From Glaciimonas sp. PCH181 (lineage in GTDB: Bacteria > Pseudomonadota > Gammaproteobacteria > Burkholderiales > Burkholderiaceae_D), in assembly GCF_003056055.1 (NCBI RefSeq), contig NZ_PYFP01000001.1, positions 744,001-808,000 of the forward strand: a stretch of DNA of 64,000 bases, written 5' to 3'. Positions 46,083 through 54,996 of this stretch are shown here, one piece after another. The notes beneath the pieces were generated by a model, which worked only from the letters and a program-made list of their open reading frames with translations, made no database searches and was not told where the DNA came from. Position numbers and translations under genes: made by a program. Position 1 is the first letter of the stretch. Every line of letters begins with the position of its first letter.

Positions 46083-46571
46083 ATGGAAAATCTGGATCAG
46101 CACACCAAGGCACCACGGCTTTATTTGGAAGATATCGTAGTCGGCCAACAATTCACCTCTGGCGAATTTCAAGTAACAACAGAAGATATCAAACGTTTCG
46201 CCCAGCAATTCGATCCGCAGCCTTTTCATTTAGATGAGATTGCCGCCCAAAAGACCTTCTTTGGCGGACTGGCCGCCAGTGGCTGGCACACAGCGTCGAT
46301 TACCATGCGATTGTTAGTGGAAAGCGGTATGCCGTTAGCGGGCGGCATCATTGGTGCAGGTGGGGAAATTACCTGGCCCAAGCCGACTCGCCCCGGTGAT
46401 GTTCTGCATGTTGCCAGCGAAGTTATCGCCGTGACGCCGTCGCGTTCACGCCCTGATCGCGGCATGATCCAGGTACGTAGCGAAACGATCAATCAGAGCG
46501 GTGAAGTAGTCCAGGTGCTGCTGGCAAAACTGATGGCGTGGAGCAAAAACCAAGTGAACGCGGCAACCTGA
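46083..46571 (+). CDS. MaoC-family (R)-specific enoyl-CoA dehydratase-like protein
   Basis: This 162-residue hot-dog-fold protein has the hydratase motif FAQQFDPQPFHLDEIAAQKT (catalytic Asp and His) and the following FFGGLAASGWHTASITMRLL. It would hydrate a 2-enoyl-CoA or a related thioester; some family members act in polyhydroxyalkanoate supply. No fatty-acid genes adjoin it, so the substrate is open. It starts 11 bases after the broken thioredoxin gene and ends 24 bases from the convergent ROK regulator. Confidence 0.9.
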   Translation: MENLDQHTKAPRLYLEDIVVGQQFTSGEFQVTTEDIKRFAQQFDPQPFHLDEIAAQKTFFGGLAASGWHTASITMRLLVESGMPLAGGIIGAGGEITWPKPTRPGDVLHVASEVIAVTPSRSRPDRGMIQVRSETINQSGEVVQVLLAKLMAWSKNQVNAAT

Positions 46572-46595
46572 CATCTCTGCCGGACAGCTTAAAAA

Positions 46596-47855
46596 TTATT
46601 TATCCAGTTTAAGAAATAGATCGTGATCTGGTGCGAAATTGGCGTATAGCGGCAATAATGCACCGCCAATAGCACGTGCGTCCGAGCCGATAGTGCCTGC
46701 ATGGACTGTGGGCCGGGTAATACCTTCCCAGTTGTAGTAAGTCAGTGAAGTTTCTATTTCTGTTAGCAATTTTTCCAGCAGAGTACGGTCGCAAGAACCA
46801 TCAATGATGACCGCATCCAAATCCAGTAAGCAAGTTGCGCTGTTGATCGCAAGCGCAATGGCACGACTTGCGTCATCCAGCCAAACGTCGGTATGCGCCA
46901 GCCACGGTGCTTGCAAGGCGCGCTGATCGAACGACGCTAACGCATCCAGATTGGCGGCCTCAAATAAATTTTCAAGATTAAACAACGAGGCATCGCTCAA
47001 TAACTGTTCGGGCGGAGAAACGCCGCCGCGTCGCGCCAATCCCAGCGGAATCGATGCTACCGCGCCAGCATTGCCATGCAAACCGCCGCGCAAATGACTG
47101 TCTATTACTAATCCGCCACCGATAAAAGTATCGACAAAAATATACAAAAAACTTTTGATACTGCGGCCTCTGCCAGCTACCAATTCGGCGACACAAGCCG
47201 CAGCCGTATCTTTACAAAACTGTACCGGCAAGTCTGTCATCGCCTGCACTCGCTGAAGAATATCGATGCTGTGCCATTTATCGGCCTCACACGGATCAAT
47301 GCCAAGCAACTTTTGCCAACCGCCTAACGCTAACGGCGCAGCGATTCCGATTCCGCTGAGTCGTTGCGCTAATTCAGGCCCCAGCAAAGTGCGCATATGC
47401 GTCAATTTCGAAGCGATTTCTGCAAACGTCATTTCTGGATCGGGAAACGGATAGCGCAACGAAGAGCGCTCACGCACATGCCCCAAAAAATCGACCAGCA
47501 GCACGTCCATACTGCGGCGACCAATCTTGATGCCGATTGAAAATGCGCCATCTGGATTCAGTGCGATAGGCACAGAGGGCTGACCAACCTTGCCGCGCAA
47601 CGCGTCCAACTTAAGCACCAATCCCTCATCTAATAAGCGATTGATGATCAGCGAGACGGTTTGCGTACTCAGATTCGTGAGGCGGGCCAAGTCGGCTTTC
47701 GGCATGGAGCCGTGAAAGCGAATCGCTTGCAGCACCACGCGCTCATTAAACTGCCGCATGCCGATTTGGTTCGAGCCACGTGGACGTAAGCGCCTCTTTT
47801 CGTCTTCAGATTGCGGGCTTGGCATGGTGATAACGGGCGCAGTGATGGAGGACAT
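46596..47855 (-). CDS. ROK-family transcriptional regulator of the sugar ABC operon
   Basis: This 419-residue protein combines an N-terminal winged helix (about 30-90, MPKADLARLTNLSTQTVSLI) with a ROK sugar-kinase-like domain (about 95-400). It shows VDTFIGGGLVIDSHLRGGLH, which includes the phosphate-binding glycines, and GNAGAVASIPLG. The ROK zinc-site Cys cluster is not obvious, so it is probably a sugar sensor rather than an active kinase. It is last in the leftward operon, 6 bases after the FucU-like gene, and should control it in response to a sugar or its phosphate. Confidence 0.9.
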   Translation of the reverse strand: MSSITAPVITMPSPQSEDEKRRLRPRGSNQIGMRQFNERVVLQAIRFHGSMPKADLARLTNLSTQTVSLIINRLLDEGLVLKLDALRGKVGQPSVPIALNPDGAFSIGIKIGRRSMDVLLVDFLGHVRERSSLRYPFPDPEMTFAEIASKLTHMRTLLGPELAQRLSGIGIAAPLALGGWQKLLGIDPCEADKWHSIDILQRVQAMTDLPVQFCKDTAAACVAELVAGRGRSIKSFLYIFVDTFIGGGLVIDSHLRGGLHGNAGAVASIPLGLARRGGVSPPEQLLSDASLFNLENLFEAANLDALASFDQRALQAPWLAHTDVWLDDASRAIALAINSATCLLDLDAVIIDGSCDRTLLEKLLTEIETSLTYYNWEGITRPTVHAGTIGSDARAIGGALLPLYANFAPDHDLFLKLDK

Positions 47856-47861
47856 GGGGCG

Positions 47862-48314
47862 TTATGTTAGCAGGGCATCGACAATGACACCCTTTTTAAA
47901 GAGAAAATTTGCATACGGTTGCAATTCGCCCGTCTGCACAATCGCATAAGCGTGTTTGACGCGCTCATAAAAAGCAAAGCGCTCAACGGCTTCGCATTGC
48001 TCCGGCTTAGCCGCCCCTGTTTTTTCCAGCAGTGTAATGACGGCACGCTGCGCTGCTGATGCATAGCCCCTGGGAGTATCAGACACTTGCATGTACGCCA
48101 CCGGCTGCGCTATCGCATCAAGAGGAAATACTGACAATACCGCTTTGCACGCGCTTAATAAGCTGATGCCGGGAAGCTGGATAACGGGTTTGCCTGCAGC
48201 TAATGAATGGGCCGTGAAATTGGCGTCGACGATGACGATTTCGTTACCGTGACCCATGTCGCACAGCACCTTCAGTAACTCTCCCGAGAGATGCGGGTCG
48301 ATACCTTTAAGCAT
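47862..48314 (-). CDS. RbsD/FucU-family sugar mutarotase
   Basis: It has 150 residues from the ATG at 48314 (MLKGIDPHLSGELLKVLCDM); the frame further upstream overlaps the ATPase gene. The family motif LCDMGHGNEIVIVDANFTAH carries the catalytic His, and the end PYANFLFKKGVI is typical of FucU. These enzymes interconvert sugar anomers. The start overlaps the ABC ATPase stop by 8 bases, so they are coupled. Its place in the operon suggests it equilibrates the transported sugar. Family membership alone does not say whether this is fucose, ribose or fructose. Confidence 0.9.
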   Translation of the reverse strand: MLKGIDPHLSGELLKVLCDMGHGNEIVIVDANFTAHSLAAGKPVIQLPGISLLSACKAVLSVFPLDAIAQPVAYMQVSDTPRGYASAAQRAVITLLEKTGAAKPEQCEAVERFAFYERVKHAYAIVQTGELQPYANFLFKKGVIVDALLT

Positions 48315-49107
48315 TGGCTTCTTCCGGCAAATCTTCTGGGTTCTTGGCACCCGTCATGACAGCGACCGTATCGGACATGCTGATATGTTTAGGATTTACC
48401 ACTGCGACACGTTTTCCGAGACGCTGGATATGAATCCGATCAGCGATTTCAAATACATGCGGCATATTGTGGCTAATCAAAATCACGGATAAACCGCGGT
48501 CACGGACACGTCGAATCAATTCAAGCACCATATTGCCCTCTTTGACGCCAAGGGCAGCGGTCGGCTCATCCAGAATGACCACATGTTTGGCAAACGCTGT
48601 ACTGCGCGCAACTGCTACACCTTGGCGCTGACCACCCGACAAGGTTTCGACCGCCTGTTGCATCGAACGTATGCCGATTTTTAAGTCCTGCATATGACGC
48701 ACAGCTTCAGCCAGCATGGCTTTTTTGTCGATCAGGCGAAACCAGCTGCCCAAGATACCGGGACGCAAAATCTCACGACCGAGAAACAAATTCTCTGCAA
48801 TCGTCATGGCTGGCGCTACCGCCAAATCTTGATAAACCGTTTCAATCCCGTGCCGCCGCGCATCTATCGGCGACTTGAAATGCACCGGTTTGCCGTCTAG
48901 TAACATTTCGCCTGAGTCGGGCACAATCGCGCCGGACAGCGCCTTAATCAAGCTGGATTTACCTGCGCCATTGTCGCCAATCACTGCCAGAATTTCACCG
49001 GCACGTAATTCAAAATCCACGCCGTCAAGCGCAGTCACATGGCCATACCGTTTAGTAATGCCGCGGGCCTGAAACACCAGGGCCGGATTGGGTGTCGTTA
49101 TAGTCAT
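48307..49107 (-). CDS. Sugar ABC transporter ATPase (single-cassette, FrcA type)
   Basis: This 266-residue protein has one ATPase domain, unlike the double-cassette RbsA/XylG proteins; FrcA-type transporters have this form. Walker A is GDNGAGKSSLIKAL, the signature LSGGQRQGVAVARS, Walker B HVVILDEPTAALG and the switch His in VILISHNMPHVFEIA. It lies 2 bases downstream of the permease gene and overlaps the FucU-like gene by 8 bases. Confidence 0.95.
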   Translation of the reverse strand: MTITTPNPALVFQARGITKRYGHVTALDGVDFELRAGEILAVIGDNGAGKSSLIKALSGAIVPDSGEMLLDGKPVHFKSPIDARRHGIETVYQDLAVAPAMTIAENLFLGREILRPGILGSWFRLIDKKAMLAEAVRHMQDLKIGIRSMQQAVETLSGGQRQGVAVARSTAFAKHVVILDEPTAALGVKEGNMVLELIRRVRDRGLSVILISHNMPHVFEIADRIHIQRLGKRVAVVNPKHISMSDTVAVMTGAKNPEDLPEEANA

Positions 49108-49109
49108 TT

Positions 49110-50069
49110 TCAGCCCTTTTTATGGGTTAATTGATCGGTCGCTACGGCCAGAATCACCAAAATGCCGGTGACCAATACCTGATACACAGAGGGCACGCCC
49201 ATCAATGTCAGGCCATTCCGAAATACGCCTACGATCAACACGCCGATTAATGTTCCGAAAACCGTACCGCGTCCGCCAAATAAACTAGTCCCGCCGAGTA
49301 CGACTGCCGTAATGCTATCGAGATTGTCGGTCGTGCCGCCCTGAGGATCGCCCACGCCCATCCGTGCCACAGATAACAATGCGGCAATCCCATAAAACAT
49401 CCCCGCTGCCATATACACGCCCAACAGGACTTTATTGGTGGCGATGCCGGTCAGACGTGCCGATTCAGGATTGTTACCAACGGCATATAAATGGCGACCG
49501 GGGGCCGTCTCGCGCAAGAATAACCAAGTCAGTATGTATAGCCCCAGCATCAATACCGTGCCGTAGGTAATCGTCGTTTGTCCAAGATGAAACGTATTGC
49601 CGAAGAACATCATGGCATCGGGCAAATTGCTGACAGTTTGTGCTTGCGAATAAATCTGCATGACCGCAAACGCGATATTCATTGTGCCCAGTGTGACGAT
49701 AAAGGCTGGCAATCTGATCTTGGTCACTAATGCGCCATTTATAGCGCCGATTAATGTGCAGACCAGCACGCCGCAGAGAATCGCCAAATACGGATTCATG
49801 CCGTGATCGACGGCAAACTTGGTCATGACAATCGTACCCAGCGCCATTGCCATGCCGCAGGATAAATCAATCCCGGCGGTGAGGATAATCAGCGTTTGGC
49901 CTATCGCGATCACGCCGACGACCATCACCTGCTGCAAAATCAGGGAGAAATTCTGACCACTAAAAAATCGATCGGATTGCGAGGCGAAAAATAGACAGGC
50001 AGCCAGCAACGCGACCACCGGACCGAGTGTGGCAACGGGCGGCAAGCGATTAAGTAAGCGAGCGTTCAT
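49110..50069 (-). CDS. Sugar ABC transporter permease (RbsC/FrcC family)
   Basis: This 319-residue inner-membrane protein from ATG 50069 has 8-10 hydrophobic helices. Family landmarks are GVIAIGQTLIILTAGIDLSC, GMAMALGTIVMTK and VLGGTSLFGGRGTVFGTLIG, the EAA-like loop of ribose-type permeases. A TTG at 50096 is an alternative start; neither has a good Shine-Dalgarno. It pairs with the single ATPase downstream and the binding protein upstream. Confidence 0.94.
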   Translation of the reverse strand: MNARLLNRLPPVATLGPVVALLAACLFFASQSDRFFSGQNFSLILQQVMVVGVIAIGQTLIILTAGIDLSCGMAMALGTIVMTKFAVDHGMNPYLAILCGVLVCTLIGAINGALVTKIRLPAFIVTLGTMNIAFAVMQIYSQAQTVSNLPDAMMFFGNTFHLGQTTITYGTVLMLGLYILTWLFLRETAPGRHLYAVGNNPESARLTGIATNKVLLGVYMAAGMFYGIAALLSVARMGVGDPQGGTTDNLDSITAVVLGGTSLFGGRGTVFGTLIGVLIVGVFRNGLTLMGVPSVYQVLVTGILVILAVATDQLTHKKG

Positions 50070-50161
50070 AGGAATTGAGTGGAGTAGTGAGAGCAAAGAA
50101 AGAAGAGGAGGGCCCGTACCAACGCATTTGTAAGTACGGATAATTTCAGAGAAGCCATCGC

Positions 50162-50205
50162 AGGATGCATCCTTACGTCAGATTTAGCATTGGATTAGCT
50201 AATCC
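50162..50205 (-). repeat. Two palindromes between binding-protein and permease genes
   Basis: AGGATGCATCCT (50162-50173) and GGATTAGCTAATCC (50192-50205) are perfect palindromes in the 173-base gap after the binding-protein gene. Hairpins here often let the binding protein be made in excess over the permease. They could also be regulator sites. Confidence 0.55.
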
Positions 50206-50242
50206 GGCATTGGATAATGCAAGCGACAGTTCAACGTGTGCC

Positions 50243-51244
50243 TCAGCTTTTCTTGCCCCAGCAAGCACCCATGCCATAGTTTGTATCCTTGCTATCGACC
50301 GTTTCCTGTTTCTTGTCAGTGATCAGCGTCACGCCTGTATCCACATAGCCGCTGGCTTTTTTGCCAGTCTTGGCAAAGTCGATACCGGCCGCAACGCCCA
50401 GCGCCGCCATCTTCAACGGATATTGTTGTGAGGTCGCTGCGATCATGCCCGCTTTGACATCGGCGATACCAGTGCAGCCGCCATCAATCGATACGATCAT
50501 GACGCCTTTTTCTTTGCCAGCAGCTTTTAAGGCTTTGTATGCACCGGCAGCGGCAGGTTCATTGATGGTGTAGACCAGATTAATTTCTGGATTTTTCTGC
50601 AGGCAGTTTTCCATGACGGTTTGCGCCTTGGCTTGATCGCCCCAGCTATCGGCCATGCAGACGACATCCGCAGTTTTGCCCAATGTCATGGTCTTGCCAT
50701 CAAGACCGGGTGCGCCAAAACCGGACAAAAATCCGTTATGACGGGTAATGCCGACCGGATGGCCGGGTAATAAATCGAGCATCGCGATTTTGGCGGGTTT
50801 GCCTTTCATCGCTGCTTTTGCATACTCACCAATTAGCACACCGGCCTTGTAGTTATCGGTCGCGAATAAGGCATCCACGGCAGATTGCGGGTCAGTAGGG
50901 CTGTCGAGCGTGATGACCATGATGCCTTGATCGCGGGCTTTTTTGATGGCCGGAACGATGGCTTTGGAATTGCTAGGCGTAATTAGAATCGTTTTGGCAC
51001 CGGCGGCGATCATATTTTCTATCGCGGTGACCTGACCGGCATTGTCGCCATCCGATTTTCCGGATGCGCTTAACAACTTAGCGCCTTTGGCAGTCGCCAT
51101 TTCCTGCGCGCCTTCTTTCATTTTGACAAAAAAGGGATTCGTCTCGGTCTTGGTGATCAAACCGATAATTGGTTGGTCGGCAGCAATTGCCATGCTTGCG
51201 CTGGCGGCCAGGACGGTTGCGACGATGGTAAGTTTGAATAGCAT
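50243..51244 (-). CDS. Sugar ABC transporter periplasmic binding protein (FrcB/RbsB type)
   Basis: It has 333 residues from the ATG at 51244 (MLFKLTIVATVLAASASMAI), preceded by GAGGAGA. The signal peptide ends AIAA. The mature protein is a type I sugar-binding fold: PIIGLITKTETNPFFVKMKE, ITPSNSKAIVPAIKKARDQG, MVITLDSPTDPQSAVDALFA and VSIDGGCTGIADVKAGMIAA. The sequence style matches fructose-binding FrcB-like proteins, but specificity is not proven. It is the first gene of the leftward operon. Confidence 0.94.
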   Translation of the reverse strand: MLFKLTIVATVLAASASMAIAADQPIIGLITKTETNPFFVKMKEGAQEMATAKGAKLLSASGKSDGDNAGQVTAIENMIAAGAKTILITPSNSKAIVPAIKKARDQGIMVITLDSPTDPQSAVDALFATDNYKAGVLIGEYAKAAMKGKPAKIAMLDLLPGHPVGITRHNGFLSGFGAPGLDGKTMTLGKTADVVCMADSWGDQAKAQTVMENCLQKNPEINLVYTINEPAAAGAYKALKAAGKEKGVMIVSIDGGCTGIADVKAGMIAATSQQYPLKMAALGVAAGIDFAKTGKKASGYVDTGVTLITDKKQETVDSKDTNYGMGACWGKKS

Positions 51245-51600
51245 TCGGTGTCTCCTCGAATTGTTATGGTCTACGATCATTGGCGCGGGGTATCGCGTAC
51301 TAGCCGAATCGCGTTTTCTTGTGATACGAACGCTTTACCTCGCTGCTTGTAGCGAATATATTCTTCATTAATTAATAAATCAAGTTACTTTATTTATTAT
51401 TTTGAGACCGACGAGCAGGCGATAAGGATGTGTCTGGCAGTAGAATCGGACGGTTAGCATGTATCTGCTACAGCTGCTGCTCGCAGAAAAACGTCGCGTT
51501 GGTGGTAAGGAAATGGCAATGCAGGCATGCAGAAATGCGCTAATTGATACAACAATAAACCACATAAACTTATTTCCAATCTCAACAAAGTGATCCGACA
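51245..51600. promoter_or_regulatory. Divergent control region of the sugar operon and kinase gene
   Basis: This 356-base non-coding stretch lies between the leftward transporter operon and the rightward kinase gene. An AT-rich block near 51368-51402 has AATAAA / TTTATT arms. It should hold both promoters and the ROK regulator site. No single operator stands out. Confidence 0.45.
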
Positions 51601-52275
51601 GTGACAAATTCCACGCAAGAAATGACGATTGAAGCCTGCCTGACAAACCTCCGGGCAAGGCTAGACGACAAAAATAATGGTAATCCGGGTCAACGTCTAA
51701 TTCTCGGCATCGTCGGCGCACCCGGCTCGGGAAAATCGACATTTGCGGAAGCGCTGGTGGCGGGTTTGCCGGGGCAAGCAGTGGTGATGCCTATGGATGG
51801 CTTTCATTTGGCTAACAATACGTTAACGCGTCTGAATCGCCGTAATCGGAAAGGCGCAGAAGATACATTTGACAGTGCAGGCTATGTTGCGCTGCTGAAG
51901 CGACTGCGTGATCAAGCGACGGATGAGATTGTGTATGCGCCTGAGTTCCGACGTGAAATTGAAGAGCCGGTAGCGGGCGCGATAGCCGTTCTTCCGTCAG
52001 TTCAGCTCGTTATTACCGAAGGAAATTACTTGCTGCTCGATCACGGTCATTGGCGCTCAGTACGCGGCCTGCTCGACGAAGCCTGGTATCTGGACATCGC
52101 GCCGGAAGTTCGGCAAGCCCGGTTGATTGCGCGGCATATCCGCTATGGGCGAGATGAACAAGCCGCGCAGGCATGGGTGAGAGAGACCGATGAGCCGAAT
52201 GCGGTCTTGATTGCGTCTACCCAAACGCGGGCAGATCAGGTTTTTAGATTAGCCTCTGCGTCAGATAAACCATGA
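51601..52275 (+). CDS. P-loop nucleoside/sugar kinase-like protein (FrcK-like)
   Basis: This 224-residue protein starts with GTG at 51601; ATG 51622 is an alternative. Walker A is IVGAPGSGKSTFAEAL (from about residue 37). MPMDGFHLANNTLTRLNRRN, LVITEGNYLLLDHGHW and WYLDIAPEVRQARLIARHIR follow the pantothenate kinase/uridine kinase/phosphoribulokinase layout. Rhizobial frcBCAK loci carry a similar gene (frcK), which supports a linked sugar function. The phosphorylated substrate is not known. Confidence 0.88.
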   Translation: MTNSTQEMTIEACLTNLRARLDDKNNGNPGQRLILGIVGAPGSGKSTFAEALVAGLPGQAVVMPMDGFHLANNTLTRLNRRNRKGAEDTFDSAGYVALLKRLRDQATDEIVYAPEFRREIEEPVAGAIAVLPSVQLVITEGNYLLLDHGHWRSVRGLLDEAWYLDIAPEVRQARLIARHIRYGRDEQAAQAWVRETDEPNAVLIASTQTRADQVFRLASASDKP

Positions 52276-52401
52276 CTTCAAACGTCTGGAAAATCTAACG
52301 AGTAGAATAAGTCCTACAGCATAAAGCGGCATGCGCCGATGGTGTGTGTGCGTTGTAACGCCAATGATGCATGTTGGTATTCACCAATCATAGGAGGCAC
52401 C

Positions 52402-53025
52402 ATGTCACAAACAATCGTCGGGGTATTCGATCGTTACGAGGCCGCTGAGCACGCTCAGCAAGAGTTGATTTCTTCCGGTTTTGCGGCCACCGATGTGCAT
52501 GTTCGGCAGCACGAAGGCCATGTCTCCGGCGCGGCTATAGACACGCACGTCAGCCGCGGTTTAACAGATAGTCTTCGTGATTTGTTGAGCAATCTATTTG
52601 GTAGTAACCACGATGATATCGGTCATTATTCAGAAGCGGTTCGTCGTGGTCATGTCGTCGTCGCGATTTTTGTCGCTGACGATGCGCTAGTTACGGTTGC
52701 GCAATCCGCTTTACGCAACGCAGGCGCGCTGGATATTGAAAAACATGCGGAGAGCTGGCGGCAAGAAGGCTACACCGGCTACGACCCTGCATCGCCACCT
52801 TTTACCGCAGACGAAATCGTCGCAGAGCGAGCAAAGATTCGTCCCGCGCTGGTCGATAATCCGGACATTCAGGCAGGCTCCGCCGATCATGTCGAAACGG
52901 AAAACTTTCCATCTTCGCGTGCGTATCCATTTCGGATGGCGCAGACACCATACGATGACATTATGGGGACATCCGGTGGCGTGACCACTGGCGGCCCGAT
53001 CACAGAACCGATAGATAAGCCCTGA
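52402..53025 (+). CDS. YflT-like general stress protein
   Basis: It has 207 residues from the ATG at 52402, preceded by a strong AGGAGG. The N-terminal domain (about 1-115; QTIVGVFDRYEAAEHAQQEL, then GHVVVAIFVADDALVTVAQS) matches the pattern of YflT/general stress protein 17M domains, an alpha/beta fold of unknown chemistry. Residues 120-207 are polar and probably extended (SWRQEGYTGYDPASPPF, later GGVTTGGPITEPIDKP). Similar proteins in Burkholderiales accompany stress responses. It is monocistronic with its own terminator. Confidence 0.85.
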   Translation: MSQTIVGVFDRYEAAEHAQQELISSGFAATDVHVRQHEGHVSGAAIDTHVSRGLTDSLRDLLSNLFGSNHDDIGHYSEAVRRGHVVVAIFVADDALVTVAQSALRNAGALDIEKHAESWRQEGYTGYDPASPPFTADEIVAERAKIRPALVDNPDIQAGSADHVETENFPSSRAYPFRMAQTPYDDIMGTSGGVTTGGPITEPIDKP

Positions 53026-53048
53026 TCAGCGCTAACGCACTCTGCACA

Positions 53049-53076
53049 AAAGGACGCTACAGGCGTCCTTTTTTAT
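53049..53076 (+). terminator. Rho-independent terminator of the YflT-like gene
   Basis: AAAGGACGC (53049-53057) pairs perfectly with GCGTCCTTT (53063-53071) and runs into a T-run. Confidence 0.93.
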
Positions 53077-53226
53077 CGCCTTGCATTTGGCGCATAACGA
53101 TAATTTTAATTTTTGATCTATTCCACGCCGCAATTCAGCATTAAATTCCACTTTTAAATTCCGCTGTCAAATTCATATTTGGCGCGGTATATTTCTTTGC
53201 TATCGGCAATCAAAAGAAAGAACGGC

Positions 53227-54837
53227 ATGCAAACTAAATCGAAGTTATGGATCAAGGCCAGTTTGCTGACATTGCTTGGGATACACACCGGTTTCGCCTT
53301 CGCGGCAAAGACGTTGGTGTTTTGCTCAGAGGGCAGCCCGGAAGGATTTGATCCGCAACTTTATACCACCGCGATTTCATTTCAGGCCTCGTCAGTGCCG
53401 GTGTTTAACCGCTTGGTTGAGTTTGAAACCGGTACCACTGCACTGCGACCTGCGCTGGCGACGTCGTGGAAAACCTCAGACGATGGATTGACCTACACCT
53501 TCCAATTACGCCGTGGCGTTAAATTCCAAAGCAATGCCCGATTTAAGCCCACCCGTGATTTCAATGCGGACGATGTATTGTTCTCTTTCAATCGCATGGG
53601 CGATCCGCAGCATCCATTTCACCAACTTCCAGCGGGTCAGAGTTTTGCCTATTTCCTGGATATGGGGATGGATAAAATTATCGACAAAGTGGAAAAGCGG
53701 GACGATTACACCGTCGTCTTCACCCTCAAGCATCCAGAAGCGCCATTTGTTGCCAATCTCGGCATGGATTTCACGTCGATTATGTCGGCTGAATATGCCG
53801 AGAAAATGAAAGCGCTGGGGACGCCAGAAATCATCAATCGCGAGCCAATCGGCACTGGCCCGTTTGAATTCGTGTCCTACCAAAAAGATGCGGTCATCCG
53901 CTATAAAGCCTTCGATGCGTATTGGGGCGGTCGTCCCAAGCTCGATAATCTGGTCTATGCCATTACGCCCGATGCCTCGGTACGCTACGCCAAACTAAAG
54001 GCTAACGAATGTCAGGTAATGACCTTGCCGAAACCGGCCGATCTTCCCATGATCAAAGCCAATCCAGCGATCAATTTGTTCAGCAAAGAAGGATTGAACG
54101 TTGGCTATCTTGCGTTTAATGTTGAGAAAAAACCGTTCGATAATAAATTAGTGCGGCAAGCGCTGAATATGGCGACCGACAAACAAGCCATTCTTAAGAT
54201 CGTCTATCAAGGTGCAGGGCAGGCCGCGAAAAATGCGATTCCACCAACGCTGTGGTCGTATAACGACAAGTTGGTGGATTACGCCTATAACACCGCGCAA
54301 GCTAAGGCGCTGCTGACCAAAGCCGGTTATCCAAACGGTGCGGATGTCGTGCTGTGGTATCTGCCCGCAACCCGTCCTTACAACCCGGATGGCAAGCGCA
54401 TGGCCGAATTGATTCAGGCCGATTGGGCAAAAATCGGCGTTCGCACCACATTAATGACCTATGACTGGGCCGAATACGTAAAGCGCAGCAATCAGGGCGA
54501 GCAGCAAGTAATGATGTATGGCTGGAATGGTGACAATGGCGATCCGGATAATTTCTTCGCGACGCTGCTTGGCTGTGATGGCGTTAAAGGTGGCGGCAAC
54601 AAAGCGCGCTGGTGTGATCCTGCTTTTGAAAAGTTGATCCAAAGCGCCAAACGCACACCGATTCAGGCAGAACGCGCAAAGCTATATGAAAAAGCGCAAG
54701 TCATCGCGCATGAAGAAACGCCGTGGATCACGATTGCACACGCTTTACGCTATGCCGCCGCGCGAAAAGAAGTACTCGGCTTCAAAATGTCGGTGTTTAG
54801 CGAATATGAATTTCAGAACGTCGATTTGGCAAAATAG
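53227..54837 (+). CDS. Dipeptide/oligopeptide ABC transporter binding protein (DppA-like), orphan
   Basis: It has 536 residues from the ATG at 53227 (MQTKSKLWIKASLLTLLGIH). The frame upstream is not signal-peptide-like. The signal peptide ends FAFAA. The cluster C binding fold has TLVFCSEGSPEGFDPQLYTT (with the conserved SPEGFDP), REPIGTGPFEFVSYQKDAVI, KLDNLVYAITPDASVRYAKL and GWNGDNGDPDNFFATLLGC, all close to E. coli DppA, which binds dipeptides, heme and 5-aminolevulinate. No dppBCDF genes follow. Confidence 0.93.
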   Translation: MQTKSKLWIKASLLTLLGIHTGFAFAAKTLVFCSEGSPEGFDPQLYTTAISFQASSVPVFNRLVEFETGTTALRPALATSWKTSDDGLTYTFQLRRGVKFQSNARFKPTRDFNADDVLFSFNRMGDPQHPFHQLPAGQSFAYFLDMGMDKIIDKVEKRDDYTVVFTLKHPEAPFVANLGMDFTSIMSAEYAEKMKALGTPEIINREPIGTGPFEFVSYQKDAVIRYKAFDAYWGGRPKLDNLVYAITPDASVRYAKLKANECQVMTLPKPADLPMIKANPAINLFSKEGLNVGYLAFNVEKKPFDNKLVRQALNMATDKQAILKIVYQGAGQAAKNAIPPTLWSYNDKLVDYAYNTAQAKALLTKAGYPNGADVVLWYLPATRPYNPDGKRMAELIQADWAKIGVRTTLMTYDWAEYVKRSNQGEQQVMMYGWNGDNGDPDNFFATLLGCDGVKGGGNKARWCDPAFEKLIQSAKRTPIQAERAKLYEKAQVIAHEETPWITIAHALRYAAARKEVLGFKMSVFSEYEFQNVDLAK

Positions 54838-54866
54838 GGAAGGCTCACGCACTAACTTGGTGCAAT

Positions 54867-54893
54867 CGCCGACTGAAAACGTCGGCGTAATCC
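54867..54893 (+). terminator. Weak terminator hairpin after the DppA-like gene
   Basis: CGCCGAC (54867-54873) pairs with GTCGGCG (54881-54887), followed by TAATCCCCTTTTTC. It is a short stem with a delayed T-run. Confidence 0.5.
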
Positions 54894-54996
54894 CCTTTTT
54901 CATGCGGCGATGGCTATCAATGATGCGCAATCCAGGCCGGACCGCTGGAACGGTGCTTGCTTATATCAAGGCAACTCCATTTGAAGCAATGCCATC

